64,000 bases of DNA, from NCBI RefSeq assembly GCF_022346945.1, contig NZ_JAKRNI010000001.1:124001-188000 (forward strand). The letters are read 5' to 3'. The translations under genes and the position numbers were made by a program. How positions within the stretch are numbered: position 1 is the first letter of the stretch; every line of letters starts with the position of its first letter. The DNA is from Microbacterium sp. ACRRU. GTDB taxonomy: Bacteria > Actinomycetota > Actinomycetes > Actinomycetales > Microbacteriaceae. Positions 52,376 through 61,101 of the stretch are shown one piece after another. A model generated the notes under the pieces. That model had not been told where the DNA came from and ran no database searches. It saw nothing but the letters and a program-made list of their open reading frames with translations.

Positions 52376-55324
52376 GTGACCACGACCTCAGCGCCGAACC
52401 AGGCCACGCCCCCGAACCGTTCACGACGGATCATCTCGATCTCGCTGGCGGTCATCGCCGCCCTGGTCGTGGCGTTCTTCGTCTTCGCGAGCCTCTACGC
52501 CGATTGGATGTGGTTCTCGCAGCTCGGCTTCACCGAGGTGCTGACCACCCAGTGGATCGCGCGCACCGTGATGTTCGTCATCGGATTCCTTGCGATGGCC
52601 GTACCGGTCTGGGGCGTCATCCAGCTGGCCTACCGGCTCCGTCCCGTGTACGCGCGTCTGAGCTCGCAGCTCGATCGCTACCAGGAAGTCGTCGAGCCGC
52701 TCCGGCGCCTGGCGATGTGGGGCATCCCGGTCTTCTTCGGCTTCTTCGCGGGCTTCGCGGCCTCCGCGCAGTGGGAGACGACCTGGCTCTGGGCCAACGG
52801 TGTGGCGACGGCGACGACCGACCCGCAGTTCGGTCTCGACACCGGCTTCTACCTCTTCGGCCTGCCGTTCTACACGACCGTGCTCGGTTTCGCCTCGGCC
52901 GTGGTGTTGGTCTGCCTGCTCCTGACCGCGGTCGTGTCGTACCTGTACGGCTCCGTCCGGGTCGGTCAGCGAGAGCTGCGCATCTCGAAGTCCGCCCGCA
53001 TCCAGCTGGCCGTCCTCGCCGGTGTGTACCTGCTGCTGCAGGGCGCGAGCCTGTGGCTGGATCGCTATGCGACCCTGATCAACCAGGAGGACCGCATCAC
53101 CGGCCCCGGCTACGTCGGAGTCAACGCCGTCATCCCCGGTCAGACGATCCTGGCCATCGCGGCCGTCATCGTCGCGATCGCGTTCTTCGTGACGGCCGTC
53201 ATCGGTCGCTGGCGCTACCCGTTGATCGCGACGGCCCTGCTGGTCGTGTCGGCGGTCGTGGTCGGCGCGGCCATTCCGTGGGCGGTCACGACCTTCCAGG
53301 TCCGCCCGAACCAGCTGGCGCTCGAGAGCCAGTACTACCAGCGCAACATCGACAGCACGAAGGCCGCCTACGGCATCGACAACGTCGAGAAGGAGAACTT
53401 CGAGGCGACGACGACAGCGCAGGCCGGCCAGCTGCGTAACGACGCCGCGTCGACCGCTCAGCTGCGCATCATGGACCCCGCCATCATCGGGCCCACCGTT
53501 CGCCAGCTCGAGCAGTACCGCGCGTACTATCAGTTCGCCAACCCGCTCGATGTCGACCGCTACCAGATCAACGGGCAGACGCAGGACGCGGTCGTCGCGC
53601 TGCGCGAGCTGAACATCGATCAGTTGGGCGATGCCGCGACGTGGCAGAACACCACGCTCGTCTACACCCACGGCTACGGCATGGTCGCGGCCGCGGGTAA
53701 CGAGCGCACGGACGACGGCGACCCGGTCTTCCTCGAGCAGGCGATCCCCGGTACCGGCTTCCTCACCGATCTCAACTACGAGCCGCGCGTGTACTTCGGC
53801 GAGCAGTCGCCGCCGTACTCGATCGTCGGTGGGCCCGAGGGCGGCGAGGACATCGAGCTGGACTACCCGATCGGTGCCGACGGCGGGACCGAGACCCGCA
53901 CCACCTTCCGGGGCGATGGCGGACCGAGCGTGGGCAACGTCTTCAGCCGTCTCATCTACGCCCTGAAGTTCCAGTCCGAGCAGATCCTCTTCTCCGACTA
54001 CGTCAACGCCGACTCGCAAATCCTCTACGACCGCAACCCCAAGGAGCGCGTCCAGAAGGTCGCGCCCTACCTGACGCTGGACAGCGACCCCTACCCGACG
54101 GTTGCGGACGGACGCATCAAGTGGGTCATCGACGGCTACACCACGAGTGCGAACTACCCGTACTCGTCGAGCGTGTCCCTCTCCCGCGCGATCACGGACT
54201 CGAACACCCCGTCGCCGACGTACTCGCTCGACAACATCAACTACATCCGTAACTCGGTGAAGGCGACCGTCGACGCGTACGACGGCAAGGTCACGCTGTA
54301 CGCGTGGGATGACGAAGACCCCATCCTGCAGGCCTGGCAGAAGGTGTACCCGTCGAGCCTGCAGCCGTGGAGCGAGATGTCGGCCGACCTCATGAGCCAC
54401 GTGCGGTACCCGACGGATCTCATGAAGGTGCAGCGGTCGATGCTCGGCGTGTACCACGTCGACGACGCCCGGTCGTTCTTCCAGCAGGACAACCGCTGGA
54501 CCACGCCGAACGACCCGCAGGACCCCAACACGCTGCAGCCGCCGTACTACCTGACGATGAAGATGCCCAGTCAGGACGCCCCCAGCTACTCGATGTTCAC
54601 GAGCTTCATTCCGGCGTCGCAGGGGGGGCAGGCGCGCAACGTGCTGACCGGTTACCTCGCCGTCGACTCCAACGCCGGTGACCAGCAGGGCACCAAACGC
54701 GATGATTATGGTCGACTCCGCATGCTCGTCATCGACGCGGCGACGACGGTTCCCGGCCCTGGCCAGGTGCAGAACACCTTCGACTCCGATACCGCGGTGT
54801 CGTCGCAGATCAACATCCTTCAGCAGGGGCAGTCGCAGGTGCTCAACGGCAACCTGTTGACCCTCCCGGTCGGAGGCGGTCTGCTGTACGTCCAGCCGGT
54901 GTTCGTGCAGTCGTCCGGTGGCACACAGCTCCCGCAGCTGAGGCGCGTGCTGGTCGCCTTCGGTGACAAGATCGCCTTCGAGAACACGCTCAGCGAGGCT
55001 CTCGACAGCCTGTTCGGTGGTGACTCCGGTGCCGACACGGGTGACGAAGCGGTGACGCCGAGCGAACCGGGAGACGCCGGTGACGAAGCGACCCCGACCC
55101 CGGACGCCCCCGCGGGCGACTACGCGGCGGCCCTCGCCGAAGCGCAGGCGGCACTGACGGCCCGACAGGCGGCGCTGACGGCGGGCGACCTCGCGGAGTT
55201 CGCCACGCAGGACGAGCGTCTGACGGCCGCGGTACAGCGCCTTATCGAACTGCAGGGCCAGACCGAGGGGGCGGCCCCGACCGATGGCGCAGCGGAGACC
55301 CCGGCGCCCACCCCCGCGGGCTGA
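52376..55324 (+). CDS. UPF0182 family large membrane protein
   Basis: 982 aa. Seven membrane spans in the first 320 residues (first span ISISLAVIAALVVAFFVFAS) are followed by a large extracytoplasmic domain of about 560 residues (YEPRVYFGEQSPPYSIVGGP, SYSMFTSFIPAS) and an acidic, Ala/Pro-rich disordered tail of about 100 residues. This is the UPF0182/COG1615 family (Rv3193c at the same place next to the PDZ-Lon gene). The function is not established. The leaderless GTG 52376 fixes the start. Confidence 0.92.
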   Translation: MTTTSAPNQATPPNRSRRIISISLAVIAALVVAFFVFASLYADWMWFSQLGFTEVLTTQWIARTVMFVIGFLAMAVPVWGVIQLAYRLRPVYARLSSQLDRYQEVVEPLRRLAMWGIPVFFGFFAGFAASAQWETTWLWANGVATATTDPQFGLDTGFYLFGLPFYTTVLGFASAVVLVCLLLTAVVSYLYGSVRVGQRELRISKSARIQLAVLAGVYLLLQGASLWLDRYATLINQEDRITGPGYVGVNAVIPGQTILAIAAVIVAIAFFVTAVIGRWRYPLIATALLVVSAVVVGAAIPWAVTTFQVRPNQLALESQYYQRNIDSTKAAYGIDNVEKENFEATTTAQAGQLRNDAASTAQLRIMDPAIIGPTVRQLEQYRAYYQFANPLDVDRYQINGQTQDAVVALRELNIDQLGDAATWQNTTLVYTHGYGMVAAAGNERTDDGDPVFLEQAIPGTGFLTDLNYEPRVYFGEQSPPYSIVGGPEGGEDIELDYPIGADGGTETRTTFRGDGGPSVGNVFSRLIYALKFQSEQILFSDYVNADSQILYDRNPKERVQKVAPYLTLDSDPYPTVADGRIKWVIDGYTTSANYPYSSSVSLSRAITDSNTPSPTYSLDNINYIRNSVKATVDAYDGKVTLYAWDDEDPILQAWQKVYPSSLQPWSEMSADLMSHVRYPTDLMKVQRSMLGVYHVDDARSFFQQDNRWTTPNDPQDPNTLQPPYYLTMKMPSQDAPSYSMFTSFIPASQGGQARNVLTGYLAVDSNAGDQQGTKRDDYGRLRMLVIDAATTVPGPGQVQNTFDSDTAVSSQINILQQGQSQVLNGNLLTLPVGGGLLYVQPVFVQSSGGTQLPQLRRVLVAFGDKIAFENTLSEALDSLFGGDSGADTGDEAVTPSEPGDAGDEATPTPDAPAGDYAAALAEAQAALTARQAALTAGDLAEFATQDERLTAAVQRLIELQGQTEGAAPTDGAAETPAPTPAG

Positions 55325-55334
55325 TCCCCGTTCC

Positions 55335-55372
55335 GCCGAGACGCCGGTGCCCGAGGGCGCCGGCGTCTCGGC
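55335..55372. terminator. Bidirectional terminator (UPF0182 gene / carotenoid operon)
   Basis: GCCGAGACGCCGG (55335-55347) and CCGGCGTCTCGGC (55360-55372) form a perfect 13-bp stem. The remaining 108 bp to the crtEb stop show no other feature. Confidence 0.85.
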
Positions 55373-55480
55373 ATTCCCGGCGGCGGGACGGTCGCGTCGC
55401 GCACGCCGACGCGTTCGTGTACAAGTGCGGCCCGCGCAGGTCGACGTCGAAGCGTCTGAGCTGCGCCGCGACAGCCGCGC

Positions 55481-56374
55481 TCAGGCCATGAGGAACCACC
55501 ACCAGATGAGCAGCATCGTCGTGCCGAAGCCGGCGATCTGGTTCAACCAGAGGAATCGGTTCCAGCCCGCCGTGGCGGTGTCCGAGGTGGCATCCGTCAC
55601 ATTCCGGTAGGGCCAGCACACCACGAGGTACGGAACGACCAGCAGTGCGGCGAGCGGCCCGGGCCAGGCGGTCAGCAGCATGGCGACGCCGGCGAGGGCG
55701 TACGCGGCGAGGGCGAAGCGCACGGTCCACCGGGCGCCGCGCGCCGTGGCGATGGACGAGATGTCCGCGGCGCGGTCAGCCTCGACGTCCTGCACGGCTC
55801 CGAAGGCATGCGAGGCGATGCCCCAGAGTGCGAAGGCGACGAGCAGCGCCACGAGCTGCCACGTCCAGGTCGCTCCCGCCAGAACGAGTCCGTACACAGC
55901 GGGCGAGAAGAAGTGGATGCTGCTCGTGAGCGAATCGGCGAAGGGACGCTCCTTGAGCCGTAGCGGCGGGGCCGAGTAGAAGACCACGAAGAACAGGCTC
56001 AGCGCGAGCACGAGCCACGAAAGAGGCGTTCCCACCACGACGAGGAACACGACGAACGGCAGGCACGACAGAGCCGAGGCCCAGAGCGTGATGGGGTGCA
56101 TGCGCTTGGCGAGCACCGCGCCGTGCGTGCCGCCCTTGCGCGGATTGCGCAGGTCGGACTCGTAGTCGAAGACGTCGTTCACCCCGTACATCGCGAGGTT
56201 GTACGGAACGAGGAAGAAGAGGATGCCGACGACCAGGACGGCATCGACCTGCCGTGTCGTGAGCAGATAGGCAGCGGCGAAGGGGAACGCGGTGTTGATC
56301 CAGCTCACGGGACGCGATGACACGAACAGTTCCCGCAGGACGCGCCCGGGAGTGAGGGCAGGGGGAGTGGTCAT
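55481..56374 (-). CDS. crtEb: Lycopene elongase (UbiA-type C5 prenyltransferase)
   Basis: 297-aa polytopic UbiA-family enzyme that adds two C5 units to lycopene to make C50 flavuxanthin-type carotenoids. The first Asp-rich motif is NLAMYGVNDVFDYESDLRNP (NDxxD...D) and the second is GAVQDVEADRAADISS. About eight membrane spans. It is last in the operon, overlapping crtYf by ATGA. Placement beside crtYe/crtYf matches decaprenoxanthin and sarcinaxanthin clusters in Corynebacterium and Micrococcus. Confidence 0.94.
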   Translation of the reverse strand: MTTPPALTPGRVLRELFVSSRPVSWINTAFPFAAAYLLTTRQVDAVLVVGILFFLVPYNLAMYGVNDVFDYESDLRNPRKGGTHGAVLAKRMHPITLWASALSCLPFVVFLVVVGTPLSWLVLALSLFFVVFYSAPPLRLKERPFADSLTSSIHFFSPAVYGLVLAGATWTWQLVALLVAFALWGIASHAFGAVQDVEADRAADISSIATARGARWTVRFALAAYALAGVAMLLTAWPGPLAALLVVPYLVVCWPYRNVTDATSDTATAGWNRFLWLNQIAGFGTTMLLIWWWFLMA

Positions 56375-56679
56375 GCGCTTTTCCTTCGGGGGGAGACGAG
56401 CGAGAAGATCGCGGGAACGAGGAAGGCCGCGCAGACCGGGTACGCGAAGTCTTCGAGCGGGGCGAGGCCGATCCTCAACCCGCTCAAGTGCTCCGGCGGG
56501 TACGAGAACAGGTTCACCGCGATCATGACGTTATCGAAGACCGCGGTGAGAAGGACCAGGACCCCTGCCGTCCAGGCGGAGGCGCGCATCCGCTGCGCGA
56601 AGCGTGGCCGGGTCGCGCTGGCAGCCGTGACGATGATCGTCAACAGCAGAAAGGGCAGCAGGATGAGGGGATACGTCAT
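56371..56679 (-). CDS. crtYf: C50 carotenoid cyclase subunit (CrtYf-like)
   Basis: 102 aa with three membrane helices, second half of the heterodimeric lycopene-cyclase-domain enzyme. The conserved element is GLAPLEDFAYPVCAAFLVPA (PLEDF), matching the PLEEIFF of its partner. Together they cyclise the elongated C50 intermediate, giving epsilon- or gamma-type end groups; which one cannot be read by eye. It overlaps both neighbours (ATGA). Confidence 0.9.
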   Translation of the reverse strand: MTYPLILLPFLLLTIIVTAASATRPRFAQRMRASAWTAGVLVLLTAVFDNVMIAVNLFSYPPEHLSGLRIGLAPLEDFAYPVCAAFLVPAIFSLVSPRRKSA

Positions 56680-57035
56680 GGTGCGTGCCCCTCGCGGCTG
56701 TCGGCGGCGCGGGCGGAGGCATCCCGGTTGCCGGCGCGACGATCGAACACCGTCCAGAGCACGATCGTCAGGTAGCTGAGGAAGATCAGGAAGAAGATCT
56801 CCTCCAGCGGAAGGTGCGGGGCCAGGTCGATCCCGACGAACAGCGGACTATCCCCTTTGACGAAGACCCCCGTGACGATGCCCACGACGTCCCACGCCAG
56901 GAAGAACGCGGTGCCCAGGGCGACCGCGAGAACGGTTCGCCCCGGTGCGGTGCGCAACGGAAGGCGGTACTTGATGTCGATGGCGATCATCCCGGCGAGC
57001 GAGAAGAGGATCGCGCCCAGGTAGATCCCGGGCAC
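56676..57035 (-). CDS. crtYe: C50 carotenoid cyclase subunit (CrtYe-like)
   Basis: 119 aa, three membrane helices, lycopene cyclase domain: AIDIKYRLPLRTAPGRTVLA, FLAWDVVGIVTGVF and LPLEEIFFLIFLSYLTIVLW (PLEE motif). GTG 57035 starts 1 bp after the crtI stop. The hydrophilic tail (NRDASARAADSREGHAP) overlaps the crtYf start. It acts with CrtYf as one heterodimeric cyclase in the membrane. Confidence 0.9.
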   Translation of the reverse strand: MPGIYLGAILFSLAGMIAIDIKYRLPLRTAPGRTVLAVALGTAFFLAWDVVGIVTGVFVKGDSPLFVGIDLAPHLPLEEIFFLIFLSYLTIVLWTVFDRRAGNRDASARAADSREGHAP

Positions 57036-57036
57036 C

Positions 57037-58593
57037 TCAGACCGCCGTGCGCGCCGGCTCGTTCAGAGGACCCGCCGTGCGGTCACCCGTCATGCGCTTG
57101 ACCACGAGCTCCGCCGAGATCAGGCACATGGGGAGACCGATGCCCGGCAGTACCGACGTCCCCGCGTAGTACAGGTTCGATACCTTGCGCGAACGGTTCT
57201 TCGGTCGGAAGATCGCGCTCTGGCCGAGTGTGTGCGCGAGCCCGAGCGAGTTGCCGTGCCACGCGTGCAGGTCGGTGGCGAAGTCCTCGGGGGCGATGGT
57301 ACGGCGCACGACGATCCGCTCGGCGAAGTCCGGAATGCCGGCCCACTCACCGATCTGCGCGATGACGCGGTCGGCAGCCGCCTCGATGCGCGGGTCACCG
57401 GAGCCATCGACGCCGCCGCGACCGCTGACGGGATCGGCGGGGACGGGAACGAGGACGAAGAGGTTCTCGTGTCCCGCGGGAGCTACCGAGTCATCCGACG
57501 CGCTGGGTCGGCACACGTAGATGGATGCCGGATCGGGGATCCGCTTGTTCTCGCCGAAGATCGCGTCGAAGTTGGTGTGCCAGTCGTCGGTGAACAGCAG
57601 CGTGTGGTGGGTGAGCTGCGGCAGCTCCCCTTCGACGCCGAGGAGCAGAAGCAGCGCCCCCGGGCTGGGCACGCGGTCCTTCCACCACTTCTCGGGGTAC
57701 TGGCGGTCGCCCTCTTCGAGGAGCTGCGTCTCGGTGTGATGGAGATCGGCGCCCGAGACCACGGCATCCGCGGCGACCACTCGACCGTCGGCGAGGCGGA
57801 CACCACGGGCGATTCCGTCGTCGGTGATGATCGCTTCGACGGGGACGCCCGTTTCGATGCGGACCCCGCGCTCGCGGGCGAGGCGTTCGATCGCGGCGAT
57901 GATCTCGGTGAATCCGCCGCGCGGGTAGAGCACGCCGTCTCCGAGATCGAGGTGGCTCATGAGGTGGTACAGGCTCGGCACCTCGAAGGGGGAGCCGCCG
58001 AGGAACACCGACGGGTAGGCGAGGATCTGCTGCAGGCGCGGGTTCGAGAAGTCGCGGGTGACCCGCTTCCACAGCGTCTGCGTCAGCAACGGGATGAGCG
58101 TCGGGAGGCGCTTGACGAGCGCGGGGTCGCGAAGGCCCTGGGTCGACGAGTACGTGTCGTACAGGAACTTCGACGTCGACAGTTCGTAGGCGTCCTTGGC
58201 CGAATCGAGGTACGCCTCGACCTTGTCGCCCGAGCCCGGCTCATGCTCCTCGAACAGCGCACGGACGGCCTCGCGACCCGAGATGACGTCGATCGGCTCG
58301 CCCTTGCCGGGAGGGCCGTAGACGCGGTACGCCGGGTCGAGTCGAACGAGGTCGAGCTGCTCCGCGGCGCTCGTGCCGAGCAGGCGGAAGAAGTGATCGA
58401 ACACCTCGGGCATGAGATACCAGCTCGGACCGGTGTCGAACCGGAACCCGTCGCTCTCCCACGACCCGGCGCGGCCACCGAGCTGGTCACGGCCTTCGAA
58501 CAGGTGCACCTCGTGTCCTTGATCGGCCAGGAGGGCGGCCGTGCCGAGTCCGGCGATGCCGCCTCCGACGACGACGATGCGCTGCGAGGTCAT
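57037..58593 (-). CDS. crtI: Phytoene desaturase (CrtI type)
   Basis: 518-aa FAD enzyme that converts phytoene to lycopene by four desaturations. The Rossmann nucleotide-binding motif is VVGGGIAGLGTAALLADQGH, then LGGRAGSWESDGFRFDTGPS. The C-terminal FAD element is NLYYAGTSVLPGIGLPMCLI. ATG 58593 overlaps the crtB stop. Length and both motifs match bacterial CrtI. Confidence 0.96.
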   Translation of the reverse strand: MTSQRIVVVGGGIAGLGTAALLADQGHEVHLFEGRDQLGGRAGSWESDGFRFDTGPSWYLMPEVFDHFFRLLGTSAAEQLDLVRLDPAYRVYGPPGKGEPIDVISGREAVRALFEEHEPGSGDKVEAYLDSAKDAYELSTSKFLYDTYSSTQGLRDPALVKRLPTLIPLLTQTLWKRVTRDFSNPRLQQILAYPSVFLGGSPFEVPSLYHLMSHLDLGDGVLYPRGGFTEIIAAIERLARERGVRIETGVPVEAIITDDGIARGVRLADGRVVAADAVVSGADLHHTETQLLEEGDRQYPEKWWKDRVPSPGALLLLLGVEGELPQLTHHTLLFTDDWHTNFDAIFGENKRIPDPASIYVCRPSASDDSVAPAGHENLFVLVPVPADPVSGRGGVDGSGDPRIEAAADRVIAQIGEWAGIPDFAERIVVRRTIAPEDFATDLHAWHGNSLGLAHTLGQSAIFRPKNRSRKVSNLYYAGTSVLPGIGLPMCLISAELVVKRMTGDRTAGPLNEPARTAV

Positions 58594-59459
58594 ACGTGGG
58601 CCCCTTTCGGTGGGCGGCCAAGGAAAGCGCGTGCGGCGAGCGTCGCCTTCACGCCGTCGGGGACGCGGACGCGAGGGGCGCCCGCGGGCGTGCGGCGCAA
58701 GCGCCGGGAGAGCTCGGCGAACAGGTCGTGCGCGGCCGTCACTGCGCGACGGCAGTCCGGCGGCAGGAGCGGCACGGTGGCGGCGGCGGCGGCGAGGTCG
58801 GCGTCGATGCGATCGAGCACGGCGATGCGCCGCTCGTCGCCGGCGGCACCGTCGAGGTAGTCCCGGCCGAGGCGCGCCGCGTCGTCGTCGAGGTCGCGCA
58901 GGAAGTTCACGTCCTGGAAGGCGGCGCCCAGACGTCGTGCGCCATCGACGAGATCAGCGGCGGGGCGCGCAGGTGCGGACATCCCCGCATTCAGGAAGAC
59001 CTGGAGGCACATCAGCCCCACCACCTCGGCCGAGCCGTAGACGTAGGCGTCGTGAGAGGCGTCGTCGTGGGCGGAAGTGTCGAGGTCGGTCCGCATCGAC
59101 GCGAAGAACGGGGCGATGAGGTCGTCGCCGATGCCGCACTCTCTCGCGGTGCGGGCGAAGGCGTGCACCACCAGGTTGGCGCTGAAGCCCGAGGCGATGG
59201 CATCCCGCACCTCGGTTTCGAGCGCGTCGAGTGCCGCCCTCTCCTGCGCGGGGCTCAAGCCCGCGTCGTGAGCGGGGCCGTCGACGATCTCGTCCGCCAC
59301 TCGCACCAGGGCGTAGATGTTGCGGACGTGCGGGCGCGGGCGCGGTCCGAGCAGGCGACAGGCGAGGGCGAAAGACGTCGAGTAGCGGTTGATGACCGCG
59401 GCGGCGGCATCGTCAGCGGTCCGCGAGTACAGCGCGAGGCCGGTGGGGGTGGTGCTCAC
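58590..59459 (-). CDS. crtB: Phytoene synthase
   Basis: 289-aa squalene/phytoene synthase condensing two geranylgeranyl diphosphates. The start is GTG 59459 (VSTTPTGLALYSRTADDAAA), overlapping the crtE stop by GTGA; upstream in-frame ATG codons lie in crtE and give non-conserved sequence. Prenyl-diphosphate-binding Asp motifs are IYALVRVADEIVDG and FLRDLDDDAARLGRDYLDG. Confidence 0.95.
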   Translation of the reverse strand: MSTTPTGLALYSRTADDAAAAVINRYSTSFALACRLLGPRPRPHVRNIYALVRVADEIVDGPAHDAGLSPAQERAALDALETEVRDAIASGFSANLVVHAFARTARECGIGDDLIAPFFASMRTDLDTSAHDDASHDAYVYGSAEVVGLMCLQVFLNAGMSAPARPAADLVDGARRLGAAFQDVNFLRDLDDDAARLGRDYLDGAAGDERRIAVLDRIDADLAAAAATVPLLPPDCRRAVTAAHDLFAELSRRLRRTPAGAPRVRVPDGVKATLAARAFLGRPPKGAHV

Positions 59460-60523
59460 GGAACCCTTTCCTGAACGGCGTCGACCAGGTCTCGTAGCAT
59501 GTCGCGGCAGTCCTCGGGGAGAGTGGATGCCGTGACGATGGCGCGCGCTTCGTCGAGGGTTTCGCGGACGAGCTCCTCCAGCCGTGCCCGGGCTCCCGAG
59601 GCGCTGAGCGCCCGCTGCGCGGCCCGGACAGCGACGGGGCCCGTGTGCGCCTCTGCGAGGGCCGCGCTCACCTGCGGCCACGACTCGGTCTCGCGGGCGA
59701 GGACGATGACGTGCGTCTTCTTCGCCTCGCGAAGATCGCAGCCCTCGTCCTTCCCCGACATCTCGGACGAGCCGAATGCTCCGATGAGGTCGTCGACGAG
59801 CTGATAAGCCAGCCCGAGGCGCTGACCGAAACGTTCGAGAGCGGCGCGTGCGGGGCCATCGGCACCGGCCAGAACCGCCCCCGCCTCCAGGGGCGCGGAG
59901 AACGAGTAGACCGCGGTCTTGTCGTGCGTGGTCCGTAGGATCGTCTCGGCGTCGATCTCACCGGCGGACACCGCATTCTCGACATCGGCGAGCTCTCCCG
60001 CCGCCGAGACCAGCACGGCATCCTCGAGGAGACTCAGGAGCTCGCTCCGGGTGGCGGAGGGGAGATCGACGAGGGCGATCAGCCGACTGGCCTCGTGCAG
60101 CAGGAGGTCGCCGGCCAGGATGCCGGCGGCGTCGCCGAGGAGCGCTGCGCCGGAGGCATCCGCTCCTCGCGCGCGTCCGCGCGCACGGAATTCTCCGCCG
60201 ACGTTGGCCACGCCACGTCGCTCGGTGTCGTGATCGATGACATCGTCGTGAACGACGAAGGCGGTGTGCAGCAGTTCGAACGCCGCCGCGACCTGGTAGA
60301 CGGACGTGCGGTCGGCCTCGCGTCCTCGCAACGTCTCGAAGGCTGCGACGACGAGGAGCGGACGGAATCGCTTGCCGCCCTCGGTCGATCGGGCGATCGC
60401 GGATGCCAGGGCGCGGGCGCCGTCGCCGTGCTCACGAAGCCGACGAGCGAGGCGGGCCAGGACGGCATCGATCGCGTCGTCGATCGCCGCGCGTGCGGTC
60501 GGGGCGGTCGACAGCGCGATCAT
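59456..60523 (-). CDS. crtE: Geranylgeranyl diphosphate synthase
   Basis: 355-aa trans-isoprenyl diphosphate synthase. The first Asp-rich motif is FVVHDDVIDHDTERRG (DDxxD) and the second is YQLVDDLIGAFG (DDxxG-type), with GGKRFRPLLVVAAFE near the N-terminus. ATG 60523 overlaps the idi stop. It supplies C20 precursor for the carotenoid operon. The residue pattern before the first motif (ELLHTAFVVHDD), with a medium-size residue at chain-length positions, is compatible with C20 product. Confidence 0.94.
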   Translation of the reverse strand: MIALSTAPTARAAIDDAIDAVLARLARRLREHGDGARALASAIARSTEGGKRFRPLLVVAAFETLRGREADRTSVYQVAAAFELLHTAFVVHDDVIDHDTERRGVANVGGEFRARGRARGADASGAALLGDAAGILAGDLLLHEASRLIALVDLPSATRSELLSLLEDAVLVSAAGELADVENAVSAGEIDAETILRTTHDKTAVYSFSAPLEAGAVLAGADGPARAALERFGQRLGLAYQLVDDLIGAFGSSEMSGKDEGCDLREAKKTHVIVLARETESWPQVSAALAEAHTGPVAVRAAQRALSASGARARLEELVRETLDEARAIVTASTLPEDCRDMLRDLVDAVQERVP

Positions 60524-61071
60524 GATGCCGCCCGCACGACCGGTGGGTGCGTGAAGAGGTGGAGCTGCTGCGCCTGCAGGACCAGCCACGGACTGAATGC
60601 CCACGGCGTCGCCTCGAGCGCCGCCGCGAGGTCGGCGGGGTCGACCCACCGGTATTCGGCGACCTCCGCAGGGTTCAGGCGCGGCTCCTCGTCGGTGCGC
60701 GCGACGTACACCGGGCAGATCTCGTGCTCGACGATGCCGCTGGCATCCACGGCGCGATAACGGAAGAGGGGGAGGGCGAGTTCCACGTCACGGAGGGACA
60801 AGCCCACTTCGAACTCCGCGCGACGATGCACCGCGCGCAGCACAGGCTCAGCCGGTCCGGGATGTCCGCAAAACGAATTCGTCCAGACGCCGGGCCAGGT
60901 CTTCTTGTGCAGTGCGCGACGGGTGACGAGCACCTGCCCGTCCGCGTTCATGACGTGGCACGAAAACGCCAGATGAAGGGCCGTGTCGGTGTCGTGCACG
61001 CTGGCTTTCGGGGCCGTGCCGATCTCGTTGCCCCAGTCATCCAGGAGGACGACATACTCGGTCTCGCTCAT
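60520..61071 (-). CDS. idi: Isopentenyl-diphosphate delta-isomerase (type 1)
   Basis: 183-aa Nudix-fold enzyme interconverting IPP and DMAPP. The start is ATG 61071 (MSETEYVVLLDDWGNEIG), preceded by GGGAGGA at 61076-61082; an in-frame ATG at 61083 is itself part of the ribosome-site sequence. The active-site Cys is in TNSFCGHP, and the metal and catalytic Glu in ASGIVEHEICPVY. First gene of the operon, so isoprenoid supply is made together with carotenoid synthesis. Confidence 0.95.
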   Translation of the reverse strand: MSETEYVVLLDDWGNEIGTAPKASVHDTDTALHLAFSCHVMNADGQVLVTRRALHKKTWPGVWTNSFCGHPGPAEPVLRAVHRRAEFEVGLSLRDVELALPLFRYRAVDASGIVEHEICPVYVARTDEEPRLNPAEVAEYRWVDPADLAAALEATPWAFSPWLVLQAQQLHLFTHPPVVRAAS

Positions 61072-61101
61072 CGTTCCTCCCATTTGCTAGTTTAGCTAGC
61101 G
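61072..61101. promoter_or_regulatory. Shared promoter and palindromic operator (idi-crt operon / crtR)
   Basis: GCTAG-TTTAG-CTAGC (61086-61100) is a 5-5-5 palindrome. It contains TAAACT on the minus strand (61089-61094, -10 for idi, short leader with GGGAGGA) and TAGTTT on the plus strand (61088-61093, -10 for the MarR gene, 8 nt before ATG 61102). A regulator bound here would block both directions. Confidence 0.65.
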